From Clostridium sp. (GTDB lineage Bacteria; Bacillota; Clostridia; Lachnospirales; Lachnospiraceae), in the NCBI GenBank assembly GCA_023664325.1, contig JAMPFS010000001.1, positions 1 through 24,319 of the forward strand: a stretch of 24,319 nt of DNA, read 5' to 3'. The translations under genes were made by a program, and so were the position numbers. Shown piece after piece: positions 14,504-21,988 of the stretch. The first letter of the stretch is position 1. Each line of letters opens with the position of its first letter. The notes under the pieces are model-generated. The model had not been told where the DNA came from and did no database searches. It saw only the letters and a list, made by a program, of their open reading frames with translations.

Positions 14504-15292
14504 TTAGATAATGTGCTTTGACAATAACTTGTCAACGATTAATTTAGCTGCATCTTCTGGAGAATCAGGAACTACTTTCTCACCGGCTCCCTTACGAACC
14601 TTGTCAGAAGCTTTGGCAATCTTTGTCGGAGAACCATTTAAACCTAAGTTTGAATCGTCAACATCCTTCAGATCCGCTCTTCCCCATGTTGTAATCTCTG
14701 CATCATATGCATCAAAGATTCCGCCTGGTGTCATATAACGTGGCTCATTTAACTCAGCTAATGCTGTAATTAAGCAAGGCATCTGCACCTTCAACATATG
14801 ATATCCATCGTCATACTGACGTTTTACTACAACACTGTCTCCTTCAATCTTAATGTCCTGTGCATATGAGATAACCGGAAGACCTAAATGCTCTGCAATC
14901 TGTGGTCCAACCTGTGCGGTATCTCCATCAATAGCCTGACGACCTGTAATAATCAAATCATAATCAATATTTCTTAATGCACCAGCAATTGTAGTAGATG
15001 TAGCCCAAGTATCAGCACCACCTAATACTCTATCTGTAACAAGGATGCCCTTGTCAGCACCCATAGCCATAGCCTCACGAAGAACCTCTTCTGCCTTCGG
15101 AAGTCCCATTGTTACAACCGTAACCTCTACATCATCATACTGGTCTTTGATTTCAAGCGCTGCCTCCAAACCAGCCTTATCATCTGGATTCATAATGGTA
15201 AGCATTGCGCCTCTGTCCAATGTTCCATCCGGATTAAACTTTACTCCACCCTTTGTATCAGGTACCTGTTTTACACAAACAACAATCTTCAC
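14504..15292 (-). CDS. etfB: Electron transfer flavoprotein, beta subunit
   Basis: A 262-residue EtfB beginning MKIVVCVKQVPDT, a typical family start. It has the FAD/nucleotide-binding segments LVTDRVLGGADTWATSTTIA and GRQAIDGDTAQVGPQIAEHLG. These occur in EtfB of the Bcd/EtfAB bifurcating group, where this subunit carries the bifurcating FAD that oxidises NADH. It follows bcd by only 12 bases and precedes etfA by 16, so the three are tightly coupled. The length fits the family. Confidence 0.97.
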   Translation of the reverse strand: MKIVVCVKQVPDTKGGVKFNPDGTLDRGAMLTIMNPDDKAGLEAALEIKDQYDDVEVTVVTMGLPKAEEVLREAMAMGADKGILVTDRVLGGADTWATSTTIAGALRNIDYDLIITGRQAIDGDTAQVGPQIAEHLGLPVISYAQDIKIEGDSVVVKRQYDDGYHMLKVQMPCLITALAELNEPRYMTPGGIFDAYDAEITTWGRADLKDVDDSNLGLNGSPTKIAKASDKVRKGAGEKVVPDSPEDAAKLIVDKLLSKHII

Positions 15293-15304
15293 GTTAATTA
15301 CCTC

Positions 15305-16471
15305 CTAGTTTAAAATATTTGCAGAGATAACCATACGCTGAACTTCTGAGGTTCCTTCGTAGATCTCTGTGATCTTAGCATCACGCATCATACGCTCAAC
15401 GTCGTACTCCTTAATATATCCATATCCACCATGTAACTGAACTGCCTTCGTTGTTACTTCCATAGCAACCTCTGCAGCGTATAATTTTGCCATAGCTGCT
15501 TCTACCGAATAAGAAACCTTTGCACCGTTCTGGTATTCACCCTTCTTCATAGCAGCCTTATACACTAACATCTTAGCAGCTTCTACTTTTGTAGCCATAT
15601 CTGCTAACTGGAACTGTGTATTCTGGAACTGGGCAATAGAACGACCGAACTGCTTTCTCTCCTTTACATAGTTGATGGTTGTCTCCAAAGCGCCCTCTGC
15701 AATACCAAGCGCCTGAGCCGCAATACCGATACGTCCACCATCAAGTGTATGCATTGCGATACCAAAGCCCTTGCCCTTTGCGCCTAATAAGTTCTCCTTC
15801 GGAATACGGCAGTCTGTAAAAATCAACTCATAGGTTGAAGAACCGCAGATACCCATCTTATTTTCCTTTGTACCAAACGTAAAGCCCGGTGTTCCCTTCT
15901 CTACAATAAATGCAGAAATTTCTTTCTGTACACGTCCACGCTTTTCTACTTTACCGGTTACCGCAATGATAATATATACATCTGCTTCTTTACCATTTGT
16001 AATAAAGCACTTTGAACCGTTTAATACCCACTCATCACCATCTAATACAGCCTTCGTCTGCTGACCCTGTGCATCGGTACCGGCACCCGGCTCTGTCAGA
16101 CCAAAAGCGCCTAACTTCCTGCCGGAAGCTAAATCCGGGATATATTTTTCTTTCTGTTCCGGTGTACCATATGTCTGAATCGGATCTACGCAAAGAGATG
16201 TATGCGCAGATACGATAACTCCTGTCGTACCACAAACCTTTGATAACTCCTCCACACACATAACATATGTCAAAGGATCACAGCCCTGGCCGCCTAACTC
16301 CTTTGGAACAGGAATCCCTAAAAAGCCTGCTTTTGCCATCTTTTCTACTGTCTCTCTTGGAAATCTGTGTTCTTCATCAATTTCTTGAGCAAGTGGCTTT
16401 ACTTCTTTTTCGGCAAATTCTCTAAAAAGAGTCTGTGCCATTTCATGTTTCTTACTTAAAGTGAAATCCAT
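15305..16471 (-). CDS. bcd: Butyryl-CoA dehydrogenase
   Basis: A 388-residue short-chain acyl-CoA dehydrogenase that reduces crotonyl-CoA to butyryl-CoA using electrons from EtfAB. Markers are AFGLTEPGAGTDAQG (FAD/substrate loop), the C-terminal LHGGYGYIKEYDVERMMRD and the catalytic Glu in ITEIYEGTSEVQR (near residue 372). ATG 16471 (MDFTLSKKHEM) is preferred over the upstream in-frame start at 16498 because AGGAGG lies at proper distance. It is the fourth gene of the butyrate operon. The upstream gap to hbd holds a hairpin; the downstream gap to etfB is only 12 bases, which supports stoichiometric production of Bcd and EtfAB. Confidence 0.97.
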   Translation of the reverse strand: MDFTLSKKHEMAQTLFREFAEKEVKPLAQEIDEEHRFPRETVEKMAKAGFLGIPVPKELGGQGCDPLTYVMCVEELSKVCGTTGVIVSAHTSLCVDPIQTYGTPEQKEKYIPDLASGRKLGAFGLTEPGAGTDAQGQQTKAVLDGDEWVLNGSKCFITNGKEADVYIIIAVTGKVEKRGRVQKEISAFIVEKGTPGFTFGTKENKMGICGSSTYELIFTDCRIPKENLLGAKGKGFGIAMHTLDGGRIGIAAQALGIAEGALETTINYVKERKQFGRSIAQFQNTQFQLADMATKVEAAKMLVYKAAMKKGEYQNGAKVSYSVEAAMAKLYAAEVAMEVTTKAVQLHGGYGYIKEYDVERMMRDAKITEIYEGTSEVQRMVISANILN

Positions 16472-16494
16472 TTTTATTATTCCTCCTATATTGA

Positions 16495-16529
16495 ACACTT
16501 AATGAGCAACGCAGTTGCGAATTTAGTGT
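16495..16529 (-). repeat. Intercistronic hairpin between hbd and bcd
   Basis: Outer arms ACACT and AGTGT and inner arms GCAAC and GTTGC surround a 3-base loop, with a small internal bulge. It ends about 10 bases before the bcd ribosome site and has no T-tract, so mRNA processing or translation control is more likely than termination. Confidence 0.5.
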
Positions 16530-16536
16530 CTTTTAT

Positions 16537-17409
16537 TTACTGAGCATCCATTGGTGTCTTTGTGCGGTCAGCATTATATACATAAAATCCTTTTCCACTC
16601 TTAACACCAAGATTGCCGCCACGAACCATCTTGCGAAGCAGCGGGCAAGCACGATACTTACTGTCACCGGTTTCCTTATAGAGAACATCCATGATTGCAA
16701 GGCAGATATCCAAACCGATGAAATCACCTAACTCAAGCGGACCCATTGGATGATTTGCGCCAAGCTTCATTGCAGAATCAATACCTGCAACATCAGAAAC
16801 TCCTTCCATCTTGATGAAAGCTGCTTCATTAATCATCGGAATTAAAATACGGTTTACCACAAAACCAGCCGCCTCATTTACCTGTACCGGTGTCTTGCCA
16901 ATTTCTTCCGAAATCTTAACGATCTTAGAAACGGTCTCCTCCGGCGTGTTCACTCCGGCAATTACCTCTACTAATTTCATACGGTCTGCCGGATTGAAGA
17001 AATGCATACCGATCATCGGACGTGTAAGACCGTTTCCAATCTCGGTAATGGAAAGGCTTGATGTATTGGAAGCAAAAATACACTCCGGTTTCGCAATCTT
17101 ATCTAACTCAGAAAATGTTGTCTTCTTAACCTCCATATCCTCAAAAGCTGCTTCCACAATCAAATCACAATCTGCACAGAGATCTTCTTTGAGACCAGGA
17201 GTAATGCTGTCAAGGATTCCATCCACCTTCTCCTGTGTCATCTTTCCTTTTTCAACAAGTCTTGCATAACCCTTTGCAATCTTGTCCTTTCCGCCTTCAG
17301 CCCACTCCTGCTTGATGTCGCAAAGTGCTACTTCATATCCTTCAACCTGGGCGAATGCCTTCGCAATACCCTGACCCATGGTTCCTGCACCAATAACGCC
17401 AACTTTCAT
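16537..17409 (-). CDS. hbd: 3-hydroxybutyryl-CoA dehydrogenase
   Basis: A 290-residue NAD(P)-dependent enzyme that reduces acetoacetyl-CoA to 3-hydroxybutyryl-CoA. The N-terminal Rossmann fold has VGVIGAGTMGQGIA, the catalytic His is in IGMHFFNPADRM (His136), and the C-terminal helical domain has NEAAGFVVNRILIPMINEA and GADHP-like GANHPMGPLELGDFIGLD. The length matches the family. ATG 17409 is chosen because AGGAGG lies eight bases before it; ATG 17415 is only two bases from the site. It is the third gene of the operon. Confidence 0.97.
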   Translation of the reverse strand: MKVGVIGAGTMGQGIAKAFAQVEGYEVALCDIKQEWAEGGKDKIAKGYARLVEKGKMTQEKVDGILDSITPGLKEDLCADCDLIVEAAFEDMEVKKTTFSELDKIAKPECIFASNTSSLSITEIGNGLTRPMIGMHFFNPADRMKLVEVIAGVNTPEETVSKIVKISEEIGKTPVQVNEAAGFVVNRILIPMINEAAFIKMEGVSDVAGIDSAMKLGANHPMGPLELGDFIGLDICLAIMDVLYKETGDSKYRACPLLRKMVRGGNLGVKSGKGFYVYNADRTKTPMDAQ

Positions 17410-17490
17410 TTTCATATCCTCCTAAAAAAATTTTTTGAATATACAGTTTAAATTCATTTACGTTTCGTTCAAACTGCTATCCTTATTTCA

Positions 17491-17526
17491 CACATTTAGG
17501 ATGGTCAAAACGACCACCCTAATGTG
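17491..17526 (-). repeat. Intercistronic hairpin between crt and hbd
   Basis: Arms CACATTTAGGATGGTC and GACCACCCTAATGTG pair with a mismatch and a bulge around AAAAC, giving a stem of about 14 bp. It begins 15 bases after the crt stop, is not followed by a T-run on the minus strand, and lies inside the operon. It may therefore be a partial attenuator or an mRNA-stability element. Confidence 0.65.
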
Positions 17527-17540
17527 TTAAAATCATATGA

Positions 17541-18332
17541 TTACTTATTCTGGAACGGAACAACCTTAAGCTTCTTCTCCTTATCTTTCTCTAAGAAATT
17601 ACCCATTCCAGCCTTCTGGTCTTCTGTCTCGAAACAGTCACCAAATAATTTTTCTTCTATCACGATTGCCTGATCCATATCTACCTGCAAACCGTCATTG
17701 ATTGCCTTCTTGCAGTTGCGCACAGCAATCGGAGCCTGTGCTGCAATTCCGGCTGCCATCTTCTTTGCTGCCGGCATTAACTCCTCTAATGGATATACTG
17801 CATTGACAAGACCAATGCGGTATGCCTCATCTGCCTTAATATTACGAGCCGTATAAATCATCTGTTTTGCCATGCCCGGACTTACCAGACGTGCCAGTCT
17901 CTGTGTGCCACCGAATCCCGGTGTAATGCCAAGACCAACCTCAGGCTGTCCAAACACTGCATTTTCAGAACAGATTCTGATATCACAGCTCATAGAAATC
18001 TCACATCCACCGCCTAATGCAAAACCATTTACGGCTGCAATCACAGGAATTGGAAATGTCTCCAGCTTACGAAATACATCATTCCCCTTCTTACCAAAAG
18101 CTTCGCCTTCTGCCTTTGTCAAGGTGGACATCTCACCGATATCTGCACCCGCAACAAATGACTTTTCACCGGCGCCTGTCAAAATAAGCGCTCTTGTCGC
18201 CTCTAAATCCACTGCATCCAAAGCAGTATTCAGTTCATCCAAAACCTGACTGTTTAACGCATTTAACGCTTTAGGACGATTAATTGTAATAATGCCAACA
18301 AATCCGTCCTGCTCGTATGTAATAAACTCCAT
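17541..18332 (-). CDS. crt: 3-hydroxybutyryl-CoA dehydratase (crotonase)
   Basis: A 263-residue enoyl-CoA hydratase family enzyme that dehydrates 3-hydroxybutyryl-CoA to crotonyl-CoA. It has the oxyanion-hole segments FVAGADIGEM (60-68) and ALGGGCEISMSCDIRI, and both catalytic glutamates: Glu111 in GGGCE and Glu131 in QPEVGLGITPGFGGTQRL. The length is standard. A GGAGATAG site precedes the ATG. It is the second gene of the operon, separated from thl by 251 bases that hold a large inverted-repeat element, so its expression may differ from that of thl. Confidence 0.97.
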   Translation of the reverse strand: MEFITYEQDGFVGIITINRPKALNALNSQVLDELNTALDAVDLEATRALILTGAGEKSFVAGADIGEMSTLTKAEGEAFGKKGNDVFRKLETFPIPVIAAVNGFALGGGCEISMSCDIRICSENAVFGQPEVGLGITPGFGGTQRLARLVSPGMAKQMIYTARNIKADEAYRIGLVNAVYPLEELMPAAKKMAAGIAAQAPIAVRNCKKAINDGLQVDMDQAIVIEEKLFGDCFETEDQKAGMGNFLEKDKEKKLKVVPFQNK

Positions 18333-18360
18333 TGAACTATCTCCTTTTTCTTCTTGATAT

Positions 18361-18576
18361 CAGAGGTAATTGTGAAACTCCTGGCTTTCAAAACCCCAGT
18401 TGTGCAATGTAGACAATATCGCAAGCGGGGCATTGGGAAGCCGTCGGTACTTAGGTGCCGTACTTTGGCACCTTATGTACCGCTACGAGCGACACATAGC
18501 GCAAGCGTGCCTGGCTGTGATTTGTCTATATTGCACAACGGACAGTTACAAAAACAAAGTTCCGCAATCACCTCTG
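18361..18576. repeat. Large nested inverted-repeat element between thl and crt
   Basis: Three nested pairs of arms are visible. The outer arms (18361-18374 and 18563-18576; CAGAGG... and ...CCTCTG) pair at 12 of 14 positions plus one wobble. The middle arms (18399-18416 and 18522-18539; GTTGTGCAATGTAGACAA) pair at 17 of 18. The apical hairpin (18446-18481) has GGTAC and GGTGCC pairing with GGCACC and GTACC. CGCAAGCG occurs at 18420-18427 and 18500-18507. The element fills nearly the whole thl-crt gap, has no convincing ORF and is more GC-rich than nearby gaps. It could be a structured RNA, a MITE-like element or a processing site. I do not recognise a named family. Confidence 0.75.
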
Positions 18577-18583
18577 CTGTGGA

Positions 18584-19765
18584 TTAATCACGCTCTACAA
18601 TCGTTGCGCATCCCATACCGCCACCGATACAAAGTGTCGCAAGACCTTTCTTTGCATCTTTTGCTTCCATCTCATGAAGCAGGGTAACAAGGATACGGCA
18701 TCCGGATGCACCAACCGGATGTCCAAGTGCAATTGCTCCGCCATTTGGATTCAACTGCTTTTCAACATCAATGCCCAAATCTCTTCCTACTGCAATAGAC
18801 TGAGCTGCAAATGCCTCATTTGCCTCAATGATATCAAAATCTGAAATCTGATAACCAGCCTTCGCCATAGCCTTCTTTGTAGCCGGAACAGGGCCGATAC
18901 CCATAACCTCCGGACGGCATCCTGCAAGTGCGCCTGCAACAAATGTCGCCATCGGCTTCACACCTAACTCCTTTGCCTTCTCTTCACTCATAACAACGAT
19001 TGCTGCTGCGCCGTCATTGATACCGGATGCATTACCCGCCGTAACAAATCCATCCGGATTAATCGGACGAAGTCTCTGTAATCCCTCAATGGTAGAACCT
19101 GCTCTTGGTCCCTCATCCTTCGCAAACTCAACCACTTCTTTCTTTTTCTTAACAGATACCGGAACAATCTCCTTATCAAATGCGCCGCTTGCCTGTGCAG
19201 CCTCAGCCTTCTTCTGGCTGTTTAATGCGAACTCATCCAATTCTTCACGGGTAATTCCCCACTCTTCACAAATATTATCAGCCGTCTTAATCATATGATA
19301 ATCATTAAATGCATCCCATAAAGCATCATTTACCATCGTATCGACAATCTTATTATTATTCATTCTGTAACCGAAACGGGCCTGCATCAGGGCATATGGC
19401 GCCATAGACATATTCTCCATACCACCTGCAACCACAATATCTGCATCACCAGCCTGAATCATCTGTGCTGCCATATTCACACAGTTAAGACCAGAACCAC
19501 ATACAACATTGATCGTAACTGCCGGAACTTCATTTGGAAGTCCTGCCTTAATGGATGACTGACGGGCAACGTTCTGACCCTGCCCAGCCTGAATTACACA
19601 GCCCATGTATACGTGATCAACCTGATCTGCAGGAACACCGGCTCTGTTAAGCGCCTCCTTGATAACGATAGCACCAAGCTCTGCCACTGGTGTTGTACTT
19701 AATGAACCTCCCATTGTGCCGATTGCTGTACGACAAGCGCCAGCCAAAACAACTTTTTTTGACAT
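18584..19765 (-). CDS. thl: Acetyl-CoA acetyltransferase (thiolase)
   Basis: A 393-residue biosynthetic thiolase that condenses two acetyl-CoA into acetoacetyl-CoA, the first step of butyrate formation. All catalytic motifs are present: acyl-enzyme Cys89 in NVVCGSGLNCV, His349 in ALGHPVGASG and Cys379 in LCIGGGMG. Length and residue spacing are canonical. An AGGAT-type site (GGAGGATA) precedes the ATG. It is the first gene of the operon, downstream of a strong predicted promoter. The high similarity of all six enzymes to their families suggests an intact, core-genome pathway. Confidence 0.98.
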   Translation of the reverse strand: MSKKVVLAGACRTAIGTMGGSLSTTPVAELGAIVIKEALNRAGVPADQVDHVYMGCVIQAGQGQNVARQSSIKAGLPNEVPAVTINVVCGSGLNCVNMAAQMIQAGDADIVVAGGMENMSMAPYALMQARFGYRMNNNKIVDTMVNDALWDAFNDYHMIKTADNICEEWGITREELDEFALNSQKKAEAAQASGAFDKEIVPVSVKKKKEVVEFAKDEGPRAGSTIEGLQRLRPINPDGFVTAGNASGINDGAAAIVVMSEEKAKELGVKPMATFVAGALAGCRPEVMGIGPVPATKKAMAKAGYQISDFDIIEANEAFAAQSIAVGRDLGIDVEKQLNPNGGAIALGHPVGASGCRILVTLLHEMEAKDAKKGLATLCIGGGMGCATIVERD

Positions 19766-19860
19766 AAAAATATCCTCCGTTTTAATATTTTACGGGTACC
19801 GCTAAGCTACCACCATTATAGTAATCGGCAATCTCTCAGCGCACCACGCAACCTGCTAAT

Positions 19861-19889
19861 ATGATAGCATAATTTTGCAGCAGTTGCAA
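19861..19889 (-). promoter_or_regulatory. Promoter of the thl butyrate operon
   Basis: On the minus strand TTGCAA (19884-19889), a 17-base spacer and TATCAT (19861-19866), with an extended TGC before the -10. It lies about 95 bases upstream of the thl ATG. A short dyad, TTGCA-5 bases-TGCAA, overlaps the -35 and could be an operator. A second TATAAT (19815-19820) lies nearer the gene but lacks a -35. Confidence 0.6.
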
Positions 19890-19983
19890 CAAAATATCCC
19901 GTGACTGTCCGTTAAATTTGCGTCGAATTATGTTCTTTTTTTGAACATTTTTCTGATTTGCCTCAAATTTTCCTGTAGACCGC

Positions 19984-21843
19984 TTATTTTTTCTTTTTAT
20001 GCACGTTTCTGATCGATTTCTTTTTACCAGCTGCACGCACAGGCTGCTTCATCTTTCTTGGGCGAATCAGGCATTTTGCATCAAAACCAATCAAATCTTC
20101 TCTCCCTGCCTTAATCAGGGCTTCTTTTACCAAATCATAGTTTTCCGGCCGGCGGTACTGAATCAATGCCCTCTGCATTGCCTTTTCATGTGGATTTGCC
20201 GGAATATACACTTTTTGCATTGTCCTCGGATCCACTCCGGTATAGTACATACAGGTAGAAATCGTGGATGGTGTCGGATAGAAATCCTGTACCTGTTCCG
20301 GCATGTATCCTAAATCCCTTATATGCTCTGCCAGTATGACAGCCTCCTTTAAACCGGAACCCGGATGAGATGACATCAGGTAAGGCACCAGATACTGTTC
20401 CTTTCCAAGCCGTCTGTTTATTTGTTCAAATTTTCTCACAAACTGCTGATAGACATTATTTTTGGGTTTACTCATCATGGAAAGTACGGAATCTGCCACA
20501 TGCTCCGGTGCAACACGCAGCTGCCCGCTAATATGGTATTCACACAATTCTTTCAGAAAATCGTCATTTTTATCTGCTAAGACATAATCAAAGCGGATAC
20601 CGGAGCGGATAAAGACCTTCCTGATGCCCGGAATACTGCGAAGCTTTCTAAGCAAATTGACATAATCCGAATGGTCTGCCTCCAAATTAGGGCAGGGAGC
20701 AGGAAACAAACACTGCCTGTCCGGGCAGGCTCCATATTTCAACTGCTTTTTACACGCCGCAGACCGAAAGTTTGCAGTCGGACCGCCTACATCATGGATA
20801 AACCCTTTAAAATCCGGATCCTGTGTCATAATTTCAGCTTCCCTTATAAGCGACTCATGGCTTCTGCATTGTACAATCCTTCCCTGATGAAAAGTCAGTG
20901 CGCAGAAACTACAGCCGCCAAAACACCCACGGTTGCTTGTCAGGGAAAACTTAATCTCAGCGATTGCCGGAACTCCGCCCTCCGCCTCATAGCCCGGATG
21001 ATAGGTTCTCATATATGGCAGCTCATACACATCATCCATTTCCTGCATGGTAAGCGGCTTCGCAGGCGGATTTTGAACAATATACTGTTTATTCCCATAT
21101 TGTTCAATCAAAGGCTTTGCCGTAAATGGATCCGTATTTTGATACTGGATATTAAAGCTTCTTGCATATTCGAACTTATCCTCCAACAACATCCGGTATT
21201 CCGGTAATACAATTCCACCATACACAGAATCTGTTTCCTTTGTGCGGTAAACCGTGCCATCCACAAAAGTGATATCTCTCACATTCAGTCCGCTGTTTAA
21301 GGCATCCGCAATTTCAACAACCGCTTTCTCCCCCATTCCATACATCAGCAGATCAGCGCCGGAGTCCATTAAAATGGAACGTTTTAATTTACCCGACCAG
21401 TAGTCATAATGAGCCAGTCTTCTAAGGCTTGCCTCAATTCCCCCTATAATAACAGGGGAATCCTTATATGTTCGTTTAATCAGATTACAGTATACAATAG
21501 TGGCATAGTCCGGACGTTTTCCAACTGCTCCTCCCGGAGTATAGGCATCCTGGCTGCGATGCTTTTTGGAAACCGAATAATGGTTCACCATAGAATCCAT
21601 ATTCCCTGCCGATACTAAAAAACCCAGCCTCGGTTTTCCAAATTCCCGTATGCTGCTATCATTCCTCCAATCCGGCTGTGAAATAATAGCCACCTTATAT
21701 CCATGCGCTTCCAACACTCTGCTGATAATTGCATGCCCAAAAGACGGATGATCCACATATGCATCTCCGATGACATACACAAAATCCGGCTGTTTCCATC
21801 CCATATTATTCATTTCTTCTCTTGTGATTGGCAAAAATCCCAT
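19984..21843 (-). CDS. ygiQ: YgiQ-family radical SAM protein
   Basis: A 619-residue member of the YgiQ family, whose substrate is not known. The N-terminus (FLPITREEM, GDAYVDHPSFG) is the family hallmark. A radical SAM core follows, with CFGGCSFC (Cys307, Cys311, Cys314), the CxxxCxxC pattern that binds the 4Fe-4S cluster and S-adenosylmethionine. Further cysteines occur in KYGACPDRQCLFPAPCPN, also typical of the family. A basic tail (AAGKKKSIRNVHKKKK) closes the protein. The frame is open to 21894, but ATG 21843 matches the family start and has AGGGG at proper distance. The upstream extension would run through the mreB terminator. It appears monocistronic. Confidence 0.95.
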   Translation of the reverse strand: MGFLPITREEMNNMGWKQPDFVYVIGDAYVDHPSFGHAIISRVLEAHGYKVAIISQPDWRNDSSIREFGKPRLGFLVSAGNMDSMVNHYSVSKKHRSQDAYTPGGAVGKRPDYATIVYCNLIKRTYKDSPVIIGGIEASLRRLAHYDYWSGKLKRSILMDSGADLLMYGMGEKAVVEIADALNSGLNVRDITFVDGTVYRTKETDSVYGGIVLPEYRMLLEDKFEYARSFNIQYQNTDPFTAKPLIEQYGNKQYIVQNPPAKPLTMQEMDDVYELPYMRTYHPGYEAEGGVPAIAEIKFSLTSNRGCFGGCSFCALTFHQGRIVQCRSHESLIREAEIMTQDPDFKGFIHDVGGPTANFRSAACKKQLKYGACPDRQCLFPAPCPNLEADHSDYVNLLRKLRSIPGIRKVFIRSGIRFDYVLADKNDDFLKELCEYHISGQLRVAPEHVADSVLSMMSKPKNNVYQQFVRKFEQINRRLGKEQYLVPYLMSSHPGSGLKEAVILAEHIRDLGYMPEQVQDFYPTPSTISTCMYYTGVDPRTMQKVYIPANPHEKAMQRALIQYRRPENYDLVKEALIKAGREDLIGFDAKCLIRPRKMKQPVRAAGKKKSIRNVHKKKK

Positions 21844-21883
21844 AAAATATTCCCCTGCAATTCTTCTATTTGCGCCACCGCTA

Positions 21884-21913
21884 AAATACCCCACAGCGGA
21901 CTGCGGGGTATTT
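21884..21913 (-). terminator. Intrinsic terminator after mreB
   Basis: On the minus strand AAATACCCC pairs perfectly with GGGGTATTT, with an inner CAG/CTG stem and a 4-base loop, followed by TTTAG. It starts about 70 bases after the mreB stop and 40 bases before the ygiQ start, so the two genes are separate transcripts unless read-through occurs. Confidence 0.85.
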
Positions 21914-21916
21914 CGA

Positions 21917-21988
21917 CTATTTCTTTATCATGAACTTTAAAGCATGAGTGTCCACCTCAAAACCTACGGTTTTTCGGTGTTCGTTCAT
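21917..21988 (-). CDS. Possible 23-residue peptide coupled to mreB
   Basis: An ATG overlaps the mreB TGA stop (ATGA) and opens a 23-codon frame, MNEHRKTVGFEVDTHALKFMIKK, that ends with TAG four bases before the terminator stem. The ATGA overlap and fit between mreB and the terminator suggest translational coupling. It could be a real small protein, a remnant of a longer gene or chance. There is no separate ribosome site beyond the end of mreB. Confidence 0.3.
   Translation of the reverse strand: MNEHRKTVGFEVDTHALKFMIKK

Noticed and set aside
18354..18687. Two plus-strand frames across the thl-crt gap.
   Set aside because: They cross the inverted-repeat arms, enter the thl coding region antisense and lack ribosome sites.
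19924..19949. A GTTC/GAAC hairpin after ygiQ as a possible terminator.
   Set aside because: The stem is only 6 bp, and on the minus strand it is not followed by a T-run.
19836..20036. A 66-codon minus-strand frame between ygiQ and thl.
   Set aside because: It overlaps the ygiQ 3' end and the thl promoter, with a low-complexity Lys/Asn-rich translation.
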